Below are positions 23,847 to 34,895 of a DNA stretch of 64,000 nucleotides, piece by piece; within the stretch, counting starts at the first letter, position 1, and every line of letters starts with the position of its first letter. The DNA is from Parasitella parasitica (taxonomy: Eukaryota > Mucoromycota > Mucoromycetes > Mucorales > Mucoraceae). A model generated the notes under the pieces. The model searched no databases, was not told the origin of the DNA, and worked only from the letters and a program-made list of their open reading frames with translations. The position numbers and the translations under genes are program-made. The DNA lies in NCBI GenBank assembly GCA_025201805.1, contig MU619297.1, forward strand, positions 114,197 through 178,196. Direction: 5' to 3'.

Positions 23847-26226
23847 ATGCAACTTGTAAAGCTGATAATATTCCTAACACTGTCAAGTATTGGAATACTA
23901 AAGTACTCAGGTAATCCTTAAACGAGTGCAGTGCTTGGCAATGTATTAAGACATGTAGATAAGCCAAAGCAGAAGATATCGCAACAACTCTATATCCATA
24001 TATCTATACCAATCTATACAACTGGCCCTGCGTACGTTTACTAAATGCAACAGGGACCATAGGCTGCCATTGTAAGTTTACAAATTTAACTAAATACGCG
24101 TATGCGTTGATTTATTGTTGCTATAGCTTTAAAGAAGAAAAGCGGCATTCTCTATAGTGTAGACACACAAGACGACATCAACAATTTTGTCTCTCATAAA
24201 CCAAGCGAGGACTATGCGATTGTTCTTCCGTATTTCCTTCTAACTAGAGCAAATATCAATTTGCTTGCAACTACTGGAAAAGTAACTGGTCTAGTAGTTT
24301 TGCTGTCAGATCCAACAAGCCAAGCAGCATCGCTCACTTCACCAGACTCAACATGTCCCAATTGTGAGTTTGGACTGTACGCTAACGACACAGATCGGTA
24401 CGAGTGGAATCCTCAGGCACAAAACTTGATAGAAGAGACTTTCGATTTTCCCATATTTGCTATTAGACCAGAGGATATTACATCTCAAAAAGTTTACGAT
24501 TATATTACTACCGTAAGCGCGCGAGAAAGAGAGAGAGAGAGGATCAATCATGCACACCCGAATTAATGAATACACATATATACCTGTAGAGCTTATCATT
24601 CAACATTGCTAACGAATACAAAAACTACCCTCTAAAAGCAGTTGATTTCGAGTTGTTCATGTGGGCCGCTGTCAATTCGGAAACCTGCCTTCGTAGAGGT
24701 TGGTGTCAGGCAGTAGGCGGAATGTCTGTTTATTCTACTCCTTCATTGGATATCTCATCCACCGACAAGAAGCCCATTGTTGTTGTGTCAGCTAGTATTG
24801 ACAGCCGTTCTTTGTTTCATGATTTGACAGTTGGTGCGTCAAATGATGTTTCTGGCATGGTTACTGTACTCGCAATTGCAGACGCTCTTAGTAGGGTAAG
24901 CCAGCTTGGAAAGCATAACAGATTTGTATGCTCATCCTGATGAATTAGGCGCCAACTGCTGCAGACCAGCTATCAAAACATATCTTATATACACTATTCA
25001 CTGCTGAATCGTGGGGATTTGCTGGATCGCAGCGATTTGTCAAAGACATATCAACACCTTTCGTGTGCACAAATGCAACCAGAGCTACTCCATGTCCCTT
25101 TATAAATGCACCGTGCACATTTCCTTGCGTTAGAAACACTTACTTTCAACACATCAACTTTGATAATATCGAATCTATTTTTGAATTCCAATCCGTGTCA
25201 GGTGTCAACTCCAACTATACAGATGGATATTATGTGCATGTTGACGATGCTAAACGATCACAACCTCTCATCACCGCTTTACAGCCATATACCAATATCA
25301 AGACGGCATCAATAGATGGCGTGGAACGCAAGCTACCTCCTAGCAGTGCCATGAGTTTTTTGCAGAAGAAAAAAAGCATCCAAGCTGCTGTCATTACAGA
25401 TTATCAGAAAAACCTTGGAAACTACTACAGTAGCGATATGGATGATGCATTAGATGTGGCAAAAGCTGCAGACAACATCTGTGGACTAGTGAATTCAACA
25501 GCAAATGCGATTTACAACCAAGCATCAAATGGGAACCTGACAAACCAAATCACAGCTAATTGTACCTTGATTTCTTCCATGCTTGAATGCTTGATTTCCA
25601 ACTTTTCATGTCCATTCATGCAAAATTATTTCAATGGTAAGCTTGATCTCTTGTATACAATACGACGCATTAATATTCAACACACAATTCGATACATAGT
25701 TACTTCTGTTTCAAGGATAGGGCATTATTCGTCTGTTTATTCCTTTGACAACCCTCAACCTCAACTTTTACAAAGGTTTGCGTTTAGCTTTTTGAGTGGA
25801 GTAACCGGCAAACAACGTACTGCAGAGAACGGGAAACCTGTGGAATGCCAAACAATCAAGGACTGTGCTTCTGGAGAATACTGCATCAAACAGCTATGTA
25901 CCACTTCGCTGACAACGTATCATGAAGCTTACGGCACTGGTTTACAGTACGATGAAAGTGCTGGGCTCGTTAAAGTGGTTGATCCATCAAGAGGCACATG
26001 GACAGAAAGCACGTAAGTAAAAAAAGGATTTCACGTCAAGTGTGTGTCTATAATAAATTAACAATGCGTCTATAGTTGGGATTCGCCTTCCATGCGTATT
26101 TTCTATATTACATCTAAATCGCATCAAGTAGTAGAATTTGTCATTGGGTTCTTATGGATGTTGACTAGCATTGCTATTGTTTTATTTGTCAAGAGATATC
26201 TCAAAAAGACATTAAAAACTGAATAA
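23847..26226 (+). CDS. NCSTN: Nicastrin (gamma-secretase subunit)
   Basis: Predicted exons are 23847-23910, 23964-24071, 24127-24512, 24590-24895, 24949-25636, 25721-26012 and 26076-26226, giving 664 residues (animal forms about 700). Nicastrin is the large glycosylated lumenal subunit of the gamma-secretase intramembrane protease. A signal peptide (MQLVKLIIFLTLSSIGI) is followed by PCVRLLNATGTIGC, the YEWNPQ...FDFPIFAI stretch, ETCLRRGWCQ, SASIDSRSLFHD and ESWGFAGSQRF in place of the DYIGS region. Near the C-terminus come RGTWTESTW, RIFYITSK and one membrane helix (VVEFVIGFLWMLTSIAIVLF). The match runs along the whole protein. Many N-glycosylation sequons and paired Cys residues fit a lumenal domain. 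The intron at 25637-25720 is 84 bases, in frame and stop-free, so it may be retained (692 residues). The gene converges on the FHA gene, 128 bases apart. Confidence 0.9.
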
Positions 26227-26354
26227 AGATATAATGATGATGAGGAATATTTATGCTATGATGATTTTGGTATGAATTTCTTTGTAAATATCTGTCTGGG
26301 TAATATTTGTTTCTACCAGCTTTTGTTAGTCAAAGGCCAAGTTACTATGATTCA

Positions 26355-27950
26355 TTAATAGACGTTACGCATACCTTTTAAGAGATCCACATCACTGCGA
26401 TCTGCTTTGTTGACTGAGCCTGATGATCCATCACTGTTTGTTTGCTTTAATCGCTTATTGGAATGAGATTCATCAATCGACTCATCTTCAAACACAAGTA
26501 GAGACGATGTTGAGCTTGTCCATAAAGAGTACATGGATTCAATAGACAATCCTTTAAATAAAGCTGGTGGGACATGTGTGGATGATGTATTTTGCTCGTC
26601 TGTTTCTTTTGCGCCATCGCCTCGAGGCGATAAAGGATGCGGAAGATTTCTGGCATCACTTGTGTCATTTGTGGTAGTGTTTTCCCATTCCAAGCTACTT
26701 GGTTCCTCCAAGCTTGGTGCCTCAAAACTACTAGACTGCTCAAGACTGGGGGGTTTGTCTGACCTTGTTCCTTCTTCTTCTATTGCTGCTGCTGCTGGTG
26801 GGCGATCTAAACTCCCAATAGGCTGATCAATAGGCTGATCAAGAGGTGAACCTGGCATGAATACTGACCAGTCTCCATCATCGATATCACCATTGAATAG
26901 GCGGGATAACGACATAGTGGGCAGTAATGCAGGCGGTAAATCACTTGATTTGTCTTGATCATCTGTGTCGGTAGGATTTTGATCTTTTACAATGTCATTG
27001 CTGCTATTTTCAATGACTACGATAGGTTCTTTTTCTTTCGCCATGGTGGCAGATGTTGTGGGTGTAAGCGTCCACTTAGCCTGATCTGAATCTTTCAAGG
27101 ACATGGAAATTGAGTTGGGTAATAGATGAAATCTTGGGCTTAGAACTAGTAAATGTAAAAGAGCTTCCTACAAAATAGCTAGGCATCAAATTACCAGAAT
27201 CGACATTTTATGCTGATTACATACCTTTTCAATTTGCTTGCTGTTTGTCTTTTTCAGCTCAGTCAATATATCTTTTGTCTCCAAATGTGTGCGATTATCA
27301 AAGAGTAAAATGATTGCAGCTTCCAATTCATGATCGACGCCAAGGTTATAATGGTCATTATCATTTGGCGTGATTATTTCTGAATCTGTGCCTTCATCTA
27401 CTCGTTGACTAGGATACCGAGGCTGAATAAAGTTGTCAGGCAAAATGAAGACAAAAATCGTATCATTGATTTCAATCAAGGAGCCAGTTTTCAGCACTGT
27501 CGGTTTATCTCGAAGCTTCTTTTCTATGTGGTTAATTTTAACGCCATTTCTTCCATAAACGTAGAGCTCCCATCGCTCCCTTCTTGCACTGAATCTTATC
27601 TCGCAATGTCTCCTAGAAACAAGATTGGAACCTTCAAAATCCACATGCACAGTTTGATCCTTGCGCGTGCGCTTTTGCCCAGAATTCACAGTGCCTGACC
27701 TACCCAACACTATGCGAGGCTCGCTTATGTAACAGGTCCAGTCAGAACCCGCTAATCGAGGATAGAGATGAGCCGTATTTAATGGAACTGAAGGTGTGTT
27801 TACTTTGACAGTATGTGCCGATTCTGTAAGCAGATGGAATCCTTTTGATAGTTCAGAATCATTAAACTTATTTTTATATAAAATGTTAGCTTTTTGCATG
27901 AATATGATATAATAATATTGTCGTACTGATTGATTACTCGTCTTTGACAT
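26355..27950 (-). CDS. FHA-domain protein
   Basis: Two exons, 27950-27225 and 27167-26355, give 512 residues. A forkhead-associated domain lies at about residues 62-165: YPRLAGSDWTCYI, then PRIVLGRSG, SRRHCEIRF and the GRNGVKIN loop with Arg, Ser, Arg-His and Asn at phosphothreonine-binding positions. The LAGSDWTCYI lead-in resembles the FHA of Fhl1/forkhead-type regulators, but no forkhead DNA-binding domain follows. After it a short helical segment (EALLHLLVLSPRFHLLPN) precedes a long Ser/Pro/Asp-rich, probably disordered tail with DQPIDQPIG and SLEQSSSFEAPSLEEPSSLE repeats. The likely role is a phospho-dependent adaptor in transcription or signalling; the partner is unknown. Confidence 0.85.
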
Positions 27951-28053
27951 TATCTAAAGAAATGAATAAAAAAAAAGAAAAGAAGTTTGAAATCAAAGAA
28001 GGTGTAAGTAGCAGTTTTATTGGTGGAGTTTATTTCTTTTAGGTATTATTCGG

Positions 28054-29122
28054 TTATGCTTTCAAAGGGTTTTCTGCTGCAACTGGAAGGCCAAATTCAT
28101 CCAATTCAACATTTTGCTGCTATAAAATGTGTCAACCAATTTGATTCTCTCTCTTTTTCTTTTTTTTTGCCGCGCAAAATCGAAAATGTACTTACCAGTT
28201 TAGGGTCTGTTTCGGCTGTCTTGGGAAGTTCAAGTTCGTCTTCTTGCAAATATGAAGGTGTTTCCTCTTCCTCAAAGTCCAAGTCATCGCCAAGCGCATC
28301 CAATTCTTCAGCGGTTATACACGTCAGTATTTTAGTCGATGTCTCCATTTTATTTGCATAAACTAACCTGCTTCAAGGTCATCCTCGTCAATATCATCAG
28401 GCAAGTTGTATGATCTGCCTAGCGTCTCTTGGACTTCATTTGCCTGTTCCATCAAATCCTCCATTTCGTCTTGTAATTGCTGGATATATAAAATTGATTA
28501 AATATACATACAAAGAACGATATACAATAGAATTTACATCAATTTTGTCCAAGTTCACATTTTTATATTGTTTCTTCATTTCCTTATTGGCGGTTTGCAT
28601 AGCATCCATAGTAGCCATAACGTTACGTAAATTCTCTGTCGTCATTTGTGCTTGTTCCATGTTGAATGATTGCTGTTGCAAGTTATCACGCTGAGCCTCA
28701 TAGCTAAAATGCAGTTATGAGCAACCTCTCTTGACCATTTGCGCTTCCATCACTTACAGTTTTTTCTGCTTTAGAACTCGGATAGCCTTTTGTTGAACAG
28801 TTTTCTTTTACACGAATGCATTTTTAGACCTTCCAGAAATTTTTTAAAATGAATTGGTTATTTACCTTTGCTGGACCTTCTCGAATTTTCTTCAACTGAT
28901 CTCTATATCTCGTAAGTTCAGCGTCGAGTTTTCTTATTTTAACTTCGACTGCGTCCACTCGCACGTCGGTCTACGTAGAAAGAAAGAAAAAAAAACGCAC
29001 ACAGGCTCGTAAATTCCATGCACAAGCTGCACTGTATTCATCAAAAATTGGCTTACATTGGAAATGGCATCGTTTAAAGTTGGTTTTGGAATTTTCTTAC
29101 CAGAACCAAAGAGTCTATTCAT
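28054..29122 (-). CDS. VPS60: ESCRT-III subunit Vps60/CHMP5
   Basis: Seven exons: 29122-29057, 28970-28866, 28804-28758, 28703-28538, 28479-28368, 28305-28196 and 28119-28054, giving 223 residues. The protein belongs to the Snf7 family and acts at endosomes in multivesicular-body sorting and ESCRT-III disassembly through Vta1/Vps4. Recognisable parts are [10 protein letters not shown]...[61 protein letters not shown], the helix [16 protein letters not shown], and [14 protein letters not shown]. The C-terminal DEFGLP motif (Vta1/MIT interaction region) comes from the small last exon. The first exon of the last intron's acceptor (28120) is slightly ambiguous with CAG three bases on. The gene lies 103 bases downstream of the FHA gene start on the same strand. 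Confidence 0.95.
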
Positions 29123-30163
29123 TTTTAACTTGTTTTACCAAAAAATAAAGGCAAGGGGTGATTAGAAAGGGGAAAAGGTGTTTGCTTTAAACTGGTAAAT
29201 AGGCCAAGAAAAAAAGAGCTTCTTTTGTTAGCATCCATATGCTAAATACACCCCTTGGTAGCATTGAATTATGCACATGACACGGATAGTATAAAAAATC
29301 TACATTTAAGGAAGAATGAGCTGAAAAAATACAGTAAATGAACAGTGGTAGGGATAATGACACTGCAAGTCAGTGCTTGCCGTACATGCTTCTGGATCCG
29401 AGTTATAATCTATACATTATGGCTTGGCATTTGATCCACTACCAGCAGCCATAAGTGTAAACTACATTTGTAATATTATAGATACAATCTATATGGATCT
29501 TAGCTTTAGCATTATTTCGGATGCAGACAGTAGCGATCAATTTACCAACAGATCAGTCCTACAAGATGATACCGGTAGGATAAATGAAAGAGGTATATAC
29601 ATTTGTTTTATTGATTTTGTAAGGGCATTTAAGACCTCGCTTTTAAAATATAAAGGTTTTCTACTATTGTGTTTCTTCTAGGCGCTGCCTCATATCTTCA
29701 TCTTTTTGTATACAGTACATAGCTCCAAGCATTAGTAACAAGGAGCAAGAATCATAATCTTGTTACTGCTGGACTGTTTACTAACGACTTTATCCAAACA
29801 ACAGCTTCAAAGCAGTCTGATGCTAGTGGCTTATTGAAAACATTTTCCAACACATATAAAAAGCCTACAAAAGCAGGCAAATGTGTTGATTCTTTACATA
29901 TTTTAACACCTGCCTCTATCCTGTGGTCTTTCCTTATAGAAAAAACTGTGGATTGTGCCCTTTCGGGAAAGGTAGGATAGATATACGTGGTTATGTCTAT
30001 CTTGTAGAAATGAGAAATGCCTTTTCTTATTTCATCAAAAAGATTAACCTACAGTTTTTAATACAAACAAATTATTAAACAAAAAAGAAAAAACTGTTCC
30101 AAGAAAAAAAAAAAGGGTTCATTAGTTTCTTATATTTTTTTATTTTATGTTTATTTATACAAG
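29123..30163. other. Intergenic, possible faint retroelement scrap
   Basis: About 1 kb between VPS60 and TAF4. A plus frame at 29424-29681 contains GIYICFIDFVRAF, which loosely recalls reverse-transcriptase motif A of LINE elements, but the rest is not recognisable. No other feature is seen. Confidence 0.3.
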
Positions 30164-32435
30164 TTAAGATAACCATTCGTTATAAGCTTTTAGCAGCGTA
30201 CGTTGGTTTGTTCCTCTGCCTCCCTGCACGTCTTTTTCCATGGCAAATATTGCATCCTGAACTGTCACTTTTCGCTCAGTTTTGTCTGCAATCAGAAGCG
30301 GTTTTTTTGATTTTTTCGAGTACCAGCCCTTTTCAGTAGGAAGACGTTGTGTCTGCTGGTCCAGATCATCTTCGTCTATAGGGTCAAGGTCTAGTTCAGA
30401 TTGCCTTGACACATGTTCAATGGCCTCGAGCTGTAATTTGACATTTTGCTTTACTTGTATCTTGAACAACGGATGGCCGTCTTGGGATAAGGGTGGCTTT
30501 TTAAACGGGTCAAATGTGCGATGCTTTGAGGCTGATACCATGGATTCCAATACAGTGCGGATTCTATCTTGAGTGGCTAACGCCATATAGGACACAAAAT
30601 CATTGTCGATTTTTCTGATATTTACACATTTGGCTATGATTGCAATATTTAAACACAATGCCCTTCCCTCATCGTTTTACTGAATAAAGCTTACCATATT
30701 TTAATAGCTTGGATGTTAATAATTCTGTATTCATGAAATCTTGCATTTTTGATCTATCTACACCATCTGGTAATATACCACCAGGTCCATCGCCATCCTT
30801 CATAAAATGTTCTGTTTCCTCCTTTAAATCTACACCAGCATATCCCATAACATCTGTTAAAGTATCATAATCAATCCTGTCGCCACCTCCACCACCAGTT
30901 GCAGCTGGTGTATTTGACGTTGCGTTTGCAACTCCATTGGGCACCGTAGGTTTACTAATAAAAATGGCTTGGATCTATATTTCATCGAGACGCCTGCTCA
31001 GAAAAAAAGAAGCCTTACCTTGAGGATTGTGGTGTATTAGCTCTAGAAGGTATCTGTAACCCAGGAGTGCCAGGCACAGCAGGTGTCTTAAATATGGGAG
31101 CAGCTGTAGCTTGAGTGACTCCAGTAATACTGAGAGTGGGATTTTGCGCATTTGCAGGTGATGAAATTACCGTTTGTTGTTGTGGCTGCGATGGAGAATA
31201 CTGCTGTTGTTGAAGCTGTTGTTGCTGCTGTTGCATCAATTGCATCTGATGTTGCTGCTGGAGTTGCATCTGTAATTGGTGTAACTGCTGCTGTTGCTGC
31301 AGTGTTTGAGGCTGATGAAATTGTTGCGGTAAAGCGTTAATTGGTATATGCTCGTTTTTCGCTCGTTTTAATTGAGGAGTGCTTTTTTTTTACCGAGAAA
31401 TAGGTGTTTAAGTTTCTGTGGCAAACCATCATCACTATGTCAACTTACATTATTCCAGGCATCGATCGCTGAGCATCCTCCTGTCTCAATTGTTGATTCG
31501 ATAATGTCCTTTTTCTATGCTCGTCATCGACATTGGAAGGTGAAGCAGATGGTTTTTTTTGAGAAGGTTTGTTTTTCAAATCTTCCAATTGTTGATATTG
31601 CTGCTGGCCTAATAGTGATTTAGCTTGTGATAAAAACTCTGCTGCAGACACTGAATTGGACTGTAACTGTCTAAACAATTGTATAAACTTTTCTTTTCTT
31701 TCTGGTGGTAATTGTGCTGTAATGTTATCTAGTAAGGTAGTAGAAGAAGCTTTTGTTATANNNNNNNNNNAAAAAAAAAAAAAAAAAAGAGCCTAGGTTA
31801 GCGCACTAAACTATTTGCAGTTTCAAGAAGAAAAAAGTGTATTTACGCTGCTGTTGTGAGCTCTGTGATGACGGACGAGATACTGGCTGTGTTTGCGACG
31901 GCTGTTGCTGTTGTTGTATGGGAGTATTCGATGTTTGAATGACTGGAGCATTGTTTGCTACTGTAATGGGAGTAGAAACTGCTGTTGCATTAGCAACAGG
32001 AGGAGATGGTGTGATGGATACATTCGATTGCTGGTGTGGAGACGATTGTAAAAATGATTGTGAAGCATCAGTTCTATCCCATATATTTGACATGTTTCCT
32101 TGGAGGATAGACGCGTCCGAGTTGGTACCTTGAACAGATAATAAATCGTCGGTTTCATTTGTATTAAACAAGTTCTGTAGTTCTGCAGGTAAATGCGCAT
32201 ACGAAGGCGTTATATGTTCTTGATTACTGTTATTGCTCAGTGTTTGTACAATCGACTGGAAAGAAGAATCGTTGACATCGTGGTTATTGCTAAGTATGTC
32301 ATTAATAGAGAAATTCAAATTTTGGTGACCTAATTGAGCCTGTTGTTGCTGTTGTTGTGATGAGGATGTTGGTAAAGGTGGTGTTTGTTGAGAGCTTGAA
32401 TCAGGCTCATTCGTTCCTTCACCGTCTATTGACAT
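30164..32435 (-). CDS. TAF4: Transcription initiation factor TFIID subunit 4
   Basis: Five exons: 32435-31847, 31749-31449, 31381-31019, 30954-30695 and 30633-30164, giving 660 residues. TAF4 is a core TFIID subunit pairing with TAF12. The N-terminal half is Gln/Ser/Asn-rich (activation-domain type). Exon 2 holds a helical TAFH-like segment (PERKEKFIQLFRQLQSNSVS...FLSQAKSLL). Exon 3 is a poly-Gln tract. The C-terminal TAF4 domain runs from DRIDYDTLTDVMGYAGVDLKEE through VSYMALATQDRIRTVLESMV, FKIQVKQNVKLQLEAIE and KVTVQDAIFAME to NEWLS at the end. The sequencing gap (31761-31770) and an 18-A run lie inside intron 1 (31846-31750) next to its acceptor. Phase is kept across it, so the protein is probably unaffected. 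Confidence 0.92.
31761..31770. other. Assembly gap (10 N) beside a poly-A run
   Basis: Ten N are followed directly by 18 A (31771-31788). They sit in TAF4 intron 1 and correspond to the T-rich tract before its acceptor on the gene strand. The gap was probably caused by a long homopolymer; its true length is unknown. Confidence 0.95.
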
Positions 32436-33829
32436 TGCTTTTATAAACAGAAAAGGCGATCGTTTTCGTTTTTTGTTTTATTTTATTTTTTTGTGCGTGC
32501 TAGATATAAGCTTGAGAAGAAGAAAATTTATTCGTGAAACCATTGTCAGATATGCGGTAATCCAACAGAATAGCCCACGTCACTTGGGTCAAGGCTGTTT
32601 GCATTCAATACAGGTATCACTATACATTAGAGACGCTATTATAGGGCATTGACACATTAAAACTTGGTATACCAAGACATTGCTTCAAGTACAAGGCATC
32701 TAATAGTTTTAATTGAAAGCTGTTCAAACTAACTTTAATTGTGAACCATTCAAATTATCCAGCTGAACTCCATAAATTGAACCGTTAGGTGATAACAGAG
32801 GAGACGGAGACATCTTGTGGTTCAAAAAAGAAAATTTTCTTCCTAAACTGTCCAAAATTCTATCATATTAAAAAGCTAGGATTGAAAAAAAAAATACATT
32901 AAGATACACTATAGTCTATACAATTTTTTTTTTGGTATACTGTGCTTCAGAAATATTTGGTATTGTAGAATAAATCCTTGAAAGGTCAAGGCAGGCTTCG
33001 ATTTTGAACAGAACATCGATTTAACTCCGCCAGTATAAATGGCTTCCATTTGATGAAATGGAGTGCGATTATCTTTCCAAAACTCCATATGAGGAATATC
33101 CCCAAATCTTCGATAATAAACAACACACCTTTTATTAGATCTAGATACAACTTTTGATCTTCTATTCAATGGTATACTTGGAAATAAAAATTTACGCCAA
33201 AAATTGTTGGCAATTTACCAAAATTTAAAAACTAGTAAACCTTTGAAAAGTTGAAAATTAGTATAAGGACCAGAAAAACACTTACTTTGGTGTCAAACCT
33301 GAATAAAAAACAATCATTTTTCACTATGCAAACCTTAAGAGAATATTTAGTTTTGAAGGAGTTAGAGCCGCTCAACTGATTTTTGATACTTTTCCCTTGC
33401 AAGTACAGGGCCCAAGGAGCCGGTTTCGATGAGATTTTCAACAAAAAAAAAAGTCGAGGAAATGCATCTACAAATATCTAGCTAGCTCTGCGGTTGAGCA
33501 AACACACATAGCTGGGGGGTTTTAAGCCCTAAAACGTCTGATTTTGCCTTTTTTTTTGGCTAGAAAATGGGTTGCGTTGTTAGTTGAGCATATTTACTCA
33601 TCATAGTCAATAAAATAACATTGCATGCATTTTTTATATTAATCCATTATGGCTCACATTTTGTAATAAAATTGCCAGTGTGGGTACACTGGCAGACTTA
33701 CCAGCTGATGAAAAACTCTTAGTCTAATGAACATCTTTATTAAGATAATCAATACATCATATACAGTTTTAATTCAAACATAGCATAAACGGGATAACCA
33801 AAAGACGATTCATTATTTCTTAATTGCTA
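32436..33829. other. Intergenic region with unexplained frames and a hairpin
   Basis: About 1.4 kb between TAF4 and the stress-type gene. Two minus-strand frames, 33444-33232 and 33169-32909, look coding-like (charged, mixed composition) but I recognise no family and could not join them with a clean intron. A perfect 9-base inverted repeat lies at 33673-33694. Confidence 0.35.
33673..33694. repeat. Perfect hairpin with 9-bp arms
   Basis: TGCCAGTGT and ACACTGGCA flank a GGGT loop, about 140 bases beyond the stop of the stress-type gene. It could be an RNA hairpin in a 3' region or a transposon footprint; the function is unknown. Confidence 0.6.
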
Positions 33830-34895
33830 TCATTGTTGTGGTCTGGCTGGTGATGACGATCTTGATCGTCGTCCAATTCTCTCAAAAACAGATAATTGTT
33901 GCACCTTTTTCTCCACCTTTGTTACACCTTCCTCATCTGAACTATTGTCTAAAGAATATGAACCTTTAGGATTTATGCTTGATATGCTAGAATGTCAACT
34001 CATAGAAACATACCACTGATACGATTTGCCTTCTTTGCAGCTTTCTTCTCAGCCCTTTTTTGTTGTTTCTTAATCTTATCTTCTGGTCTAACCACTACAA
34101 CTGGAACGGGTGAATGTTGCAAGCAATATTTTGATACACTGTTCATAAACATCCCCTTGAACTCTGACATTCCTCGAGTACCTACAATAAGTAGGGAAGG
34201 CTGATATACAGAAATCTACCATTTTTTGCGCTTTAGTTAATAGACAATAGCTGTACATAGAGTTGACTAAACATACCATATTCTGAATGGTTTCCTGGAC
34301 CTTTCCAATAACAAATTCAATTACTGCACTAATCTAAATCAGATAAACAGACTAGATATAAATAGCCCAATTTTGCTTACACGTTCATCAAATACTACCT
34401 TTAAGCTCTGATTTCCGGATGCCATAATCTTATTCATCACAGCAGAAGCTCTTTCTTTTGATTCCAATTCCTCGTGTCTCAACATGGATCTAAGATTGGG
34501 TCTATTTTCTATCATAAAAATGTATTAATGCTACATCTATTACGATGCTGTGCAAGTCGAATATCTTACCGCTCATATCTACCGTGAGGACACGAAGAAC
34601 AATAACTTCATCTCCATCATCAATAATATTCTATCAATAGGTTATATTATTAGTCATTCTCTCGTTAAGATACTCTGTATTATAATACATCAATAGCCCA
34701 CTCGAGAGCGTAATCACTATAGTTGGCGAGGTCTGTTGCAACAAGAAAAGTTCGGCTTCTTCGAGTCCGCTGATACCCTTGTGTTTTTCCTCGAAGTGTA
34801 AAAGAATAATCAGGCTGATCTTGATCAGTCATTGTATCAAAAGATACACCGCGAACATAGTTCTCGGGCTGTTGAAGTACTGGAATAGATGTCAT
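33830..34895 (-). CDS. Universal stress protein (UspA)-family protein
   Basis: Six exons: 34895-34689, 34630-34570, 34508-34381, 34333-34277, 34200-34014 and 33948-33830, giving 252 residues. The UspA-type Rossmann fold begins at RTFLVATDLANYSDYALEWAID, continues through DEVIVLRVL, and ends at SLLIVGTRGMSEFKGMFMNSVSKYCLQHSPVPVVVVRP. This last part is the nucleotide-binding signature G-2x-G-9x-G/S, although the third Gly is Asn here. An N-terminal extension precedes it. The C-terminus is a basic Lys-rich helix (KKQQKRAEKKAAKKANR) and an Arg/Ser tail (FERIGRRSRSSSPARP). Fungal members of this type are usually uncharacterised and may bind ATP and respond to stress. The gene diverges from the chitin synthase gene across 1.1 kb. 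Confidence 0.88.
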
